Below, one piece after another: positions 1 through 7,090 of a stretch of 64,000 nucleotides of DNA. Numbering within the stretch: position 1 is the first letter of the stretch; the number at the start of each line of letters is the position of its first letter. The stretch is from Proteobacteria bacterium SG_bin4 (lineage in GTDB: Bacteria > Pseudomonadota > Gammaproteobacteria > Burkholderiales > Nitrosomonadaceae). Where the stretch lies: positions 21,055-85,054 of the forward strand of contig LWDH01000015.1 of the NCBI GenBank assembly GCA_002083395.1, in the 5' to 3' direction. The position numbers were made by a program, and so were the translations under genes. Below the pieces are notes generated by a model. The model saw nothing but the letters and a program-made list of their open reading frames with translations, was not told the origin of the DNA and ran no database searches.

Positions 1-1
1 A

Positions 2-127
2 GGCCGCAGCCGGGTCGCGCATTACGTGTTTAACGATCAACTCACCACCCCGATTTTGAAAAACATTCACGGCGACAGCTCCGGTGTCCGCGGCGCAGCG
101 CAATTGTGGCGGTGCGATGAGGTTTGA
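2..127 (+). CDS. ROK-family sugar kinase, C-terminal fragment (cut by window edge)
   Basis: Only the last 41 codons are inside the window; the reading frame is open from the first complete codon and stops with TGA at 125-127. The tail carries HGDSSGVRGAAQLW, which resembles the conserved C-terminus of ROK-family kinases (glucokinase, fructokinase, N-acetylglucosamine kinase types), where a Gly-Asp and a Gly-Ala-Ala-x-Leu-Trp pattern close the protein. The catalytic and zinc-binding parts lie outside, so substrate cannot be judged. Its position beside a glycogen locus would suit a glucokinase or fructokinase, but this is inference from location. It converges on the leftward TIR/FGE gene. Confidence 0.55.
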   Translation, partial: GRSRVAHYVFNDQLTTPILKNIHGDSSGVRGAAQLWRCDEV

Positions 128-133
128 ACAATC

Positions 134-208
134 GTAGGGTGGATAAGCGAAGCGCCATCCACCAATACTAGAGAATCCGGTGGATGACGTTACACTTATC
201 CACCCTAC
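134..208. repeat. Nested inverted repeat (REP-like palindrome)
   Basis: A 14-nt arm GTAGGGTGGATAAG at 134-147 is exactly complemented at 195-208, and inside it CATCCACC at 156-163 pairs with GGTGGATG at 179-186. The result is a two-tier palindrome of about 75 nt between two convergent genes. GGTGGATAAGCG-type palindromes occur dispersed in many proteobacterial genomes; no second copy was noticed in this window. It could also act as a transcription terminator for either neighbour, although there is no T-run. Confidence 0.7.
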
Positions 209-264
209 AAAACCTAGAAACCGGCAAGGGCTTCGCCCCTGCATCCCGCAAAGGGCAAAAGCAC

Positions 265-292
265 AAAGATCAAAGATCAAAGATCAAAGATC
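265..292. repeat. Four tandem copies of heptamer AAAGATC
   Basis: AAAGATC is repeated four times without interruption. The stop codon of the leftward TIR/FGE gene (TGA, complement of 284-286) lies inside the array. Because the unit is 7 nt, successive TGA triplets on the minus strand (284-286, 277-279, 270-272) fall in all three frames. Confidence 0.85.
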
Positions 293-1474
293 CCTAGCGA
301 TACGAAAACCGAGATAGATACTAGCTTCTCCGCTAAACCCTCTGAAACGATAAGCAGAACGCAACAATTGTAGCTCGTCGAACCACGATCCACCCCGAGC
401 CACTCTGCGATTACAATCACCATCATTTTTATTTAACCAGGCCATACCATCGCTCAGTGCTTCGCGATAATCTTTATGCCAACAATCTTCTGTCCATTCC
501 AAGACATTACCGTGCATATCGTATAAACCAAAGGCATTGGGTGGAAATGATCCGACTGGTAACGTTTTTCCATGAATAGCATTAAAATTGGCGTGCGCGG
601 AATCAATCGCTTCCCCAGTATAGAACGGTGTTTGGGTTCCGGCGCGACATGCGTATTCCCACTCGGCTTCGCTGGGCAGTCGATATAATTGCCCAGTTTG
701 CTCTCTCAACCAAGTACAGTAAGCTTGTGCGTCATACCAAGTAACGTTGATTACCGGACGATTCTCTCGTCCCCAGCCGTTATCGATGGGAAGCTTTCTA
801 TTAGTCGTTTCACAAAAAATGGCATACTCCGTGAAAGTAACGACATAAACACCCATTGCAAAAGATTGCCTGATATGTACTTGAAATCTCGGCCCTTCGC
901 TATTACGACGATAAGATTCGTTTTCAGGGGATCCCATAATAAATATTCCTGAAGGAATCACCTTCATCAGTGGTCCTTCGCCACCGGTTTTGAGTGGGTC
1001 ACGAAAAGTTTGACCGGGTGATATTAACGATTGCGTAACAGGTTTTACAATTGCTGTCGCTTCAACAGAAGATGCAGCCACAGCACCGTTCAGATGCGTC
1101 TGTAGCGATACCAAGAGTCGATCCAAACCGGCGTGTTCCGCTTGCTGGTTCCATCCCACCAAATCGGCGGTTTGAATGCGGCCAAATCCATACGGATACT
1201 CGACGCGTTCAATGAAAGCCGGGAACAGAATTTCTTTGCGCTTACCGTACTCCGCTTCTTCCAGCACATAATCGCTCTCGCGCGATGTAGTCGACCACAG
1301 CACCACCACTGCCCTCGCAGTGTGCAATTCCCGTTCGATTTCCTTATGCCACTTCCGTCCCACCAGCGTTTGCCGATCGATGAACACTTTCCAGCCTTCT
1401 TCCCGGAGTCGCAGTGCCAGCCGCTCCGCTATAGCGGAGTCGTTTCTCGAATACGCTATGAAAATATCGCTCAT
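284..1474 (-). CDS. TIR domain fused to formylglycine-generating-enzyme-like (FGE/SUMF1) domain
   Basis: 396 aa. The start is ATG at 1474, overlapping the glgB stop by four bases (ATGA); the open frame that continues to 1918 lies antisense-free inside glgB in another frame and is not protein-like. Residues 1-130 form a bacterial TIR domain: IFIAYSRND at the first strand, WKVFIDRQ, VVVLWSTTS, then YVLEEAEYG, where Glu73 occupies the place of the catalytic glutamate of TIR NAD hydrolases. Residues 170-396 form an FGE-sulfatase / C-type-lectin-like fold with MGSP, RLPSEAEWEYACRAGT, GLYDMHGNVLEWTED, RVARGGSW and GFRIARDL. The active-site cysteine pair of true formylglycine-generating enzymes, expected after RGGSW, is absent, so the second domain is probably a binding or target domain. 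TIR-FGE fusions are known in bacteria; the role of this one is unknown. Coupling to glgB is unusual. Confidence 0.85.
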   Translation of the reverse strand: MSDIFIAYSRNDSAIAERLALRLREEGWKVFIDRQTLVGRKWHKEIERELHTARAVVVLWSTTSRESDYVLEEAEYGKRKEILFPAFIERVEYPYGFGRIQTADLVGWNQQAEHAGLDRLLVSLQTHLNGAVAASSVEATAIVKPVTQSLISPGQTFRDPLKTGGEGPLMKVIPSGIFIMGSPENESYRRNSEGPRFQVHIRQSFAMGVYVVTFTEYAIFCETTNRKLPIDNGWGRENRPVINVTWYDAQAYCTWLREQTGQLYRLPSEAEWEYACRAGTQTPFYTGEAIDSAHANFNAIHGKTLPVGSFPPNAFGLYDMHGNVLEWTEDCWHKDYREALSDGMAWLNKNDGDCNRRVARGGSWFDELQLLRSAYRFRGFSGEASIYLGFRIARDL

Positions 1475-3723
1475 GACAGCAAAATAAACACTACCCCCGC
1501 CAGCGGCGGTAACGTAATCGCGATCGAGTCGGGAAATCCCATCCACGGCATGGGGACGCTGGCGATCTTGCCGAGGTTGCCGAGATTGCTGCCGCCGTAA
1601 TACGCCGAATCGCTGTTGAAAATTTCCTGATATGCGCCGCTGGCGGGTACGCCGATGCGATAACCGATGCGTGGCACCGGGGTAAAGTTGAGCACGACCA
1701 CGGCAAATGAACCGTCTTTGGCGCACCGCAGGTAACTGATGACTGATTGTTCGACATCCTGGCAATCGATCCATTGAAAACCGTCGGCGGCAAAATCGAG
1801 TTGATGCAACGCCGGTATCGTTGTGTAACAGCGGTTTAAATCGCGCACCGCCGTTTGCACGCCGGCATGCAGCGGCTGTTGCAATAATCCCCAGTCGAGC
1901 TCGCTGTTGACCCGCCACTCCTGCCGCTGCGCGAATTCGTTGCCCATGAAATTGAGTTTCTTGCCAGGCCAGGTCATCTGAAACGTCAGCAATAAGCGTA
2001 CATTGGCGAATTTCTGCCAGTCGTCACCGGGCATTTTGTTGAACAGCGAGCCTTTGCCGTGCACCACTTCATCGTGCGAAAACGGCAGCACGAAGTTTTC
2101 GCTGTACGCGTACAGTTGGCTAAACGTCAGTTGATCGTGATGATAACGGCGGAAGATCGGGTCTTGGTGCAGGTACGATAAAGTGTCATGCATCCAGCCC
2201 ATGTTCCATTTCATCGAAAATCCCAAGCCGCCGGTATACGTTGGCCGCGACACGCCCGGCCAAGCAGTCGATTCTTCCGCGAGCGTCAATGCGCCTGGAA
2301 ATTCCGCGTGTACCATCACATTGAGTTCGCGCAGGAAGTCGATCGCCGCCAGATTCTCCCGTCCGCCGTATTGATTCGGCAACCATTCGCCCTCTTTGCG
2401 CGAATAATCGAGGTACAGCATCGACGCCACCGCATCGACGCGCAAGCCGTCGAGATGAAATTCCGACAACCAAAAATGCGCACTCGACAGCAAAAACGAT
2501 TTCACTTCGTTACGGCCAAAATTGAAAATATATGTGCCCCAATCGTGATGAAAACCCAGGCGCGGGTCTTCATGTTCGTATAAAGCCGTGCCGTCGAACC
2601 GCGCCAATGCGAAACGATCTTGCGGAAAATGTGCCGGCACCCAATCAAGAATCACGCCAATCCCCGCTTGATGGCACGCATCGACGAAAAAGCGGAAATC
2701 ATCCGGCGTGCCGTAGCGACTGGTCACGGCAAAGTACCCGGTAGTCTGATAGCCCCACGATTCATCGAGCGGATGCTCGGACACCGGCAGCAATTCGATG
2801 TGAGTGTAACCCATGTCGAGAACGTAGGGCAGTAAATGCTCGGCCAGTTCACGGTAAGAGTAAAAACGCCCGCCGGGATGGCGCTTCCACGAACCGGCAT
2901 GCAGTTCAAGTATGTTCAGCGGCGCATGCAGCCAATCCCAGTGATTGCGCTGACTGATCCAGCCAGCATCATGCCAATTGTAAGCGTTATCGGCGGCTGT
3001 CAGCGCCGCGGTGTGTGGTCGTAACTCGCAACACCGTGCGTACGGATCGGTTTTGATCATAATCGCGCCGCTGTCACGGTTACGGATTTCAAATTTGTAC
3101 AGCGAATCGGGCGGCAATTCCGGGATGAACAATTCCCAAACGCCGCTGGCATGATGCACCTTCATCGGATGCACCCGGCCATCCCAGCGGTTAAAATCGC
3201 CAATCACGCTCACCCGTTCGGCATTCGGCGCCCACACCGCGAAGCGCGTACCGGTAATTCCGGCATTGCTGACCTGATGCGCGCCGAGCGTGCGATATGC
3301 CTGCCACAGCTTGCCTTCGTTGAACAGATACAAATCGTGATCGGAAATTTGCGGCGCGAACCCATACGGATCGTAGGCTTCATAAACAATGGCTGTGTTT
3401 CCATTTTGTTCGGCGCGCAATCGATACGGCATGACCGGCATCGACTCACCCGACCATTCGAAAATTCCGTCAGGATGAACACGCTGCATCGGTTCGAAGC
3501 CAATTGCCGTCTTGATCCAGACATTGGCGTCATTGGGACGAAATACGCGCACCACCGTTTGCCCATGCTCGCGTTGTAATCCCAAATAACTGAAAGGATC
3601 GTGAAGCCGCGCATGCAGCAATGCGGTTTGTAAAGAATGGGTTTTGGGTTGAGCTTTCACGACGTCATCAGCCTGTAAAAAATGTGATGAATTATAGCTT
3701 GTCTGTTTCCTTACAATGGACAA
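1471..3723 (-). CDS. glgB: 1,4-alpha-glucan branching enzyme
   Basis: 750 aa, a normal length for GlgB. It transfers short alpha-1,4-glucan chains to alpha-1,6 positions during glycogen synthesis. The N-terminal half has two carbohydrate-binding-like beta domains (the second around 155-250 with FAVWAPNAERVSVIGDFNRWDG). The GH13 barrel follows: DGLRVDAV places the nucleophile at Asp430, LAEES the acid/base at Glu483, and SHDEV the transition-state Asp551. It is divergent from glgC with a 76-nt gap and overlaps the downstream TIR/FGE gene by 4 nt, so both are probably on one transcript. Confidence 0.97.
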   Translation of the reverse strand: MSIVRKQTSYNSSHFLQADDVVKAQPKTHSLQTALLHARLHDPFSYLGLQREHGQTVVRVFRPNDANVWIKTAIGFEPMQRVHPDGIFEWSGESMPVMPYRLRAEQNGNTAIVYEAYDPYGFAPQISDHDLYLFNEGKLWQAYRTLGAHQVSNAGITGTRFAVWAPNAERVSVIGDFNRWDGRVHPMKVHHASGVWELFIPELPPDSLYKFEIRNRDSGAIMIKTDPYARCCELRPHTAALTAADNAYNWHDAGWISQRNHWDWLHAPLNILELHAGSWKRHPGGRFYSYRELAEHLLPYVLDMGYTHIELLPVSEHPLDESWGYQTTGYFAVTSRYGTPDDFRFFVDACHQAGIGVILDWVPAHFPQDRFALARFDGTALYEHEDPRLGFHHDWGTYIFNFGRNEVKSFLLSSAHFWLSEFHLDGLRVDAVASMLYLDYSRKEGEWLPNQYGGRENLAAIDFLRELNVMVHAEFPGALTLAEESTAWPGVSRPTYTGGLGFSMKWNMGWMHDTLSYLHQDPIFRRYHHDQLTFSQLYAYSENFVLPFSHDEVVHGKGSLFNKMPGDDWQKFANVRLLLTFQMTWPGKKLNFMGNEFAQRQEWRVNSELDWGLLQQPLHAGVQTAVRDLNRCYTTIPALHQLDFAADGFQWIDCQDVEQSVISYLRCAKDGSFAVVVLNFTPVPRIGYRIGVPASGAYQEIFNSDSAYYGGSNLGNLGKIASVPMPWMGFPDSIAITLPPLAGVVFILLS

Positions 3724-3799
3724 TTAAAGCGGAAGAAATAGCTCAGGAAGCGCTAAATGCGATACCATATTACTGTGAATCCAAATAGGTATTATTGCT
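3724..3799. promoter_or_regulatory. Divergent promoter region between glgB and glgC
   Basis: This 76-nt spacer must carry signals for leftward glgB and rightward glgC, unless promoters reach into the genes. It is moderately AT-rich. No confident -35/-10 pair or operator could be picked by eye, so the call rests on gene orientation. Confidence 0.45.
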
Positions 3800-5110
3800 A
3801 TGGATAGTCAGCAAAGATCACCCATCGATGAATTTCAAGCCGAGTACAAAGTCAGCGCTTACAACCATGTGACTCATGATACCTTGGCATTGATACTGGC
3901 CGGTGGCCGCGGCAGCCGTTTGCACCAGCTAACCGATTGGCGCGCCAAACCGGCGGTGCCGTTTGGCGGTAAATTCCGCATTATCGATTTCCCATTATCC
4001 AATTGCGTCAATTCCGGCGTGCGCCGCATCGGTGTCGTTACGCAATATAAAGCCCAGAGTTTGATCCGTCATATCCAGCACGGCTGGAGCTTCCTCGATG
4101 GCCGCTTCAAGGAATTCGTCGAGTTACTGCCCGCGCAACAGCGCACCGCCGATGAAACCTGGTATCAGGGTACCGCCGACGCGGTTTTCCAGAACGTCGA
4201 CATCATGCGGCGTCACAATGCGAAATATGTGCTGATTCTGGGCGGCGATCACATCTATAAAATGGATTACAGCAAGCTACTGGCCGAGCACGTAGAAAAA
4301 CGGGCGGACATGACGGTAGCTTGCCTTGAAGTTCCGCTGGAAGAAGCAAAGGCTTTTGGCGTCATGGGTGTTAATGACGCCTGGCAAGTCACGACTTTCG
4401 CCGAGAAACCGGCGCATCCCGCCGCTATTCCCGGGCAACCGGACAAGGCGCTGGCGAGTATGGGTATCTATGTATTTAACGCTGGGTTTCTCTACGAGCA
4501 GTTAATCCGTGACCACAACACGCAGGATTCATCGCACGATTTCGGCAAGGATATCATTCCCTACCTAGTACCCCGTTACCGCGTTTTTGCGCACCGCTTT
4601 CAAAGCAGTTGCGTCAACATGGCGTCGGGAATTCCTTATTGGCGCGATGTCGGTACCATTGATGCTTATTGGGAAGCCAATATCGACCTGGTCAGTGTGA
4701 CGCCGCAGCTAAATTTGTACGATGCCGATTGGCCGATCTGGACGCACCAGGAACAATTACCACCGGCGAAATTCGTATTCGATGACGAAGACCGCCGCGG
4801 TCAGGCACTGGATTCCTCGGTATCGGGCGGTTGCATTATCAGCGGCGCAACCGTGCGCCGTTCGTTGTTGTTTTCCAATGTCAAAGTCAACAGTTTCAGC
4901 AGCATCGAGGATTCGGTGATTCTTCCCGATGTCGTCGTCGGCAGGCACGCGAAGTTGCGTCGGGTCGTGGTTGAGAAAAAGTGTAAAATCCCGGAAGATT
5001 TGGTTGTAGGTTTTGATCCGGAAGCGGATCGCAAGCAATTCCACGTAACTGAAAAAGGCGTCACATTAATCACGCCGGAGATGCTGGGACAGGAAATCCA
5101 TAAGGTTTAA
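3800..5110 (+). CDS. glgC: Glucose-1-phosphate adenylyltransferase (ADP-glucose pyrophosphorylase)
   Basis: 436 aa. It makes ADP-glucose from ATP and glucose-1-phosphate, the committed step of bacterial glycogen synthesis, and is usually under allosteric control by sugar phosphates and AMP. The nucleotidyltransferase signature LILAGGRGSRL lies near residue 30, followed by the sugar-nucleotide motif AKPAVPFGGKFRIIDF. YQGTADAV and GGDHIYKMDY line the active site, and the last third is a left-handed beta-helix with VSGGCIISGATV and SFSSIEDSVILPDV hexapeptide-like repeats. It is the first gene of the rightward run glgC, GH57, GH57, pgi, glgA. Confidence 0.97.
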   Translation: MDSQQRSPIDEFQAEYKVSAYNHVTHDTLALILAGGRGSRLHQLTDWRAKPAVPFGGKFRIIDFPLSNCVNSGVRRIGVVTQYKAQSLIRHIQHGWSFLDGRFKEFVELLPAQQRTADETWYQGTADAVFQNVDIMRRHNAKYVLILGGDHIYKMDYSKLLAEHVEKRADMTVACLEVPLEEAKAFGVMGVNDAWQVTTFAEKPAHPAAIPGQPDKALASMGIYVFNAGFLYEQLIRDHNTQDSSHDFGKDIIPYLVPRYRVFAHRFQSSCVNMASGIPYWRDVGTIDAYWEANIDLVSVTPQLNLYDADWPIWTHQEQLPPAKFVFDDEDRRGQALDSSVSGGCIISGATVRRSLLFSNVKVNSFSSIEDSVILPDVVVGRHAKLRRVVVEKKCKIPEDLVVGFDPEADRKQFHVTEKGVTLITPEMLGQEIHKV

Positions 5111-5244
5111 GCATCAATGATGAATACAGGTGTCAAAGGGACAAGCGGAATATCTGGCAATTGTCTCCGGCAATGCCCGCCTTAACAGTCACACAACACA
5201 TTCCGATAATAATAATAATTTTAAAAGGGCAGCTTCACTTCGTT

Positions 5245-6963
5245 ATGAAACAACTGAATCTCATCCTGTTATGGCATATGCATCAACCCGACTACCGGGA
5301 TTATGTCACCAATGAATTTGTTTTACCGTGGGTATATCTGCATGCCATTAAGGATTATACCGACATGGCCTACCATCTGGAGATGCACCCTCAGACCAAA
5401 GCCGTGGTTAATTTTGTACCCGTACTGCTGGATCAGCTCGAAGATTTCGAGGAGCAATTCCGCACCGGTGAAATACGCTGTCCGTTGTTACGTCTGCTGG
5501 CCATGCCCGATCTCAATCACATCACCCTGCAAGATCGGCTCTACGTGTTTGATAGCTGTTTTCTCAGCAATCACGAGACCATGCTGAATCCCTATCCGGC
5601 GTATAAGCGATTGCACGAACTTTACGATACTTTCAGCAAGCGCGGTGACCGCGAATTAACATACTTTTCCGGGCAGTATCTTGGGGATTTGCTGGTCTGG
5701 TACCACCTGGCGTGGATGGGAGAAAGCGTGCGGCGCAATAACGAATTCATGATGCGTTTGATGGCGCAAAGCCAGGAATTCAGCTATGAAGACCGGTTGC
5801 AATTGTTCAAGCTGATCGGCGATTTAATCAGTGGCTTGATCCCGCGTTACCGCAAGCTCATGGAAACCGGGCAAATCGAATTATCGACCACGCCGCATTA
5901 TCATCCCCTCGCACCGCTGCTGATCGACTTCTCCTCGGCGCGAGACAGCCAGCCTGAGATCGGACTACCGGAACATCAATGTTACCCCGGCGGCCGCAGC
6001 CGCGTGACATTTCACATGGCGTCGGCAATCACCAGCCACACCCGGCGTTTCAATGAAAAACCGACGGGTATCTGGCCAGCGGAAGGCGCTATCTCGACCG
6101 CATTTCTTAAAATTCTGACCGAGCAGCAATGTCAATGGAGCGCCAGCGGCGAAGGCGTTTTGGCGAATAGCCTGCGCGCCTCTCATCCGGGCGCGCCGTT
6201 ACCGGATCGCAATCACTATTTGTACCGGCCTTACCGGATCGCGGGAGAAACCGAGTCCGTAACTTGTTTTTTCCGCGATGATCAATTATCGGATCTGATC
6301 GGTTTTGAGTATGCCAAATGGTTCGGACGCGATGCTGCGGAAAATTTTATTCAATCGCTGGAACGGATTTACCACCACACGCCGGCTGATGAAAATCCGG
6401 TGGTCAGTGTCATCCTGGATGGTGAGAACGCCTGGGAATCTTACCCTTACAATGGCTTTTACTTTCTCGAAGATCTCTACAGCTTACTCGACAACCATCC
6501 CACCATCCGCACCACCACTTACCGCGATTATCTTGCCGATCCGGACAATCATCGCAACATCAAAACATTGCCGGCATTGGCAGCCGGTAGCTGGGTGTAT
6601 GGAACGTTTTCCACCTGGATTGGCGACCGCGAAAAAAACAATGCATGGGATATGCTCTGCGCGGCTAAGCATAGTTATGATCTGGTGATACAAAGCGAGC
6701 GGCTGACCGATGACAAAAAAACGCAAGCCAGCCGGCAATTGGCGTCGTGCGAAAGCTCCGATTGGTTTTGGTGGTTCGGCGATTACAATCCGACGCATTC
6801 GGTCGCCAGTTTCGATCAATTATTCAGGAAAAATTTAATGAATCTCTATCACTTGCTAAAATTGCCCTTACCCCCGGCGATACTTGAACCGGTCAGTAAA
6901 GGCAATGCGCAAACCGACACCAGCGGAGCAATGCGGCGTTCTTTTCAGGAAAACACTGATTAA
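5245..6963 (+). CDS. Glycoside hydrolase family 57 protein (alpha-amylase-like)
   Basis: 572 aa from ATG 5245, where homology begins (LNLILLWHMHQPDYRD); the longer frame from TTG 5161 adds a repetitive isoleucine-rich leader without family resemblance. GH57 landmarks are visible: HMHQPDY at the N-terminus, GIWPAEGAIS with the likely nucleophile Glu, VILDGENAWE with the catalytic Asp region, and a W-rich C-terminal block SSDWFWWFGDYNP. GH57 enzymes cleave or rearrange alpha-glucans; this shorter type is often annotated alpha-amylase or amylopullulanase-like, and the exact bond specificity cannot be read. The stop codon falls within a fragment of a dispersed repeat (see 6946-6981), so the last few residues may be repeat-derived. 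Confidence 0.9.
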   Translation: MKQLNLILLWHMHQPDYRDYVTNEFVLPWVYLHAIKDYTDMAYHLEMHPQTKAVVNFVPVLLDQLEDFEEQFRTGEIRCPLLRLLAMPDLNHITLQDRLYVFDSCFLSNHETMLNPYPAYKRLHELYDTFSKRGDRELTYFSGQYLGDLLVWYHLAWMGESVRRNNEFMMRLMAQSQEFSYEDRLQLFKLIGDLISGLIPRYRKLMETGQIELSTTPHYHPLAPLLIDFSSARDSQPEIGLPEHQCYPGGRSRVTFHMASAITSHTRRFNEKPTGIWPAEGAISTAFLKILTEQQCQWSASGEGVLANSLRASHPGAPLPDRNHYLYRPYRIAGETESVTCFFRDDQLSDLIGFEYAKWFGRDAAENFIQSLERIYHHTPADENPVVSVILDGENAWESYPYNGFYFLEDLYSLLDNHPTIRTTTYRDYLADPDNHRNIKTLPALAAGSWVYGTFSTWIGDREKNNAWDMLCAAKHSYDLVIQSERLTDDKKTQASRQLASCESSDWFWWFGDYNPTHSVASFDQLFRKNLMNLYHLLKLPLPPAILEPVSKGNAQTDTSGAMRRSFQENTD

Positions 6964-6981
6964 TTGCTTGCGCAAGCGATT
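6946..6981 (+). repeat. Solo end of the 141-bp MITE-like repeat
   Basis: CTGATTAATTGC at 6956 and the following TTGCGCAAGCGATT match the end of the element at 55085-55236 (reverse complement) with a single mismatch over 26 nt, and the preceding AGGAAA resembles the element's terminal bases. No opposite end was found downstream, so this is a fragment. It supplies the TAA stop (6961-6963) of the GH57 gene. Confidence 0.6.
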
Positions 6982-7090
6982 GCAGCAGGTATCGAGTTTT
7001 TTGGTTGCATGGGCCCTCGGGAAAGCTCTGAAAGAGGTAACGAGCACAGCAGTATTTCAGAACTTTCTTAACGATTACCGGAGTTACTGA

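Noticed and set aside
265..292. CRISPR-like array
   Set aside because: Units are 7 nt with no spacers; a simple tandem repeat.
284..520. Variable region of a diversity-generating retroelement
   Set aside because: FGE/C-type-lectin tails are common DGR targets, but no template repeat and no reverse transcriptase is visible in the window.
1475..1918. N-terminal extension of the TIR/FGE frame by 148 residues
   Set aside because: It lies wholly within glgB in another frame, is Arg/Gln-rich without family resemblance, and the TIR domain starts exactly at ATG 1474.
5161..5244. TTG-initiated extension of the first GH57 gene
   Set aside because: The added residues are not conserved-looking and the GH57 fold begins at ATG 5245.
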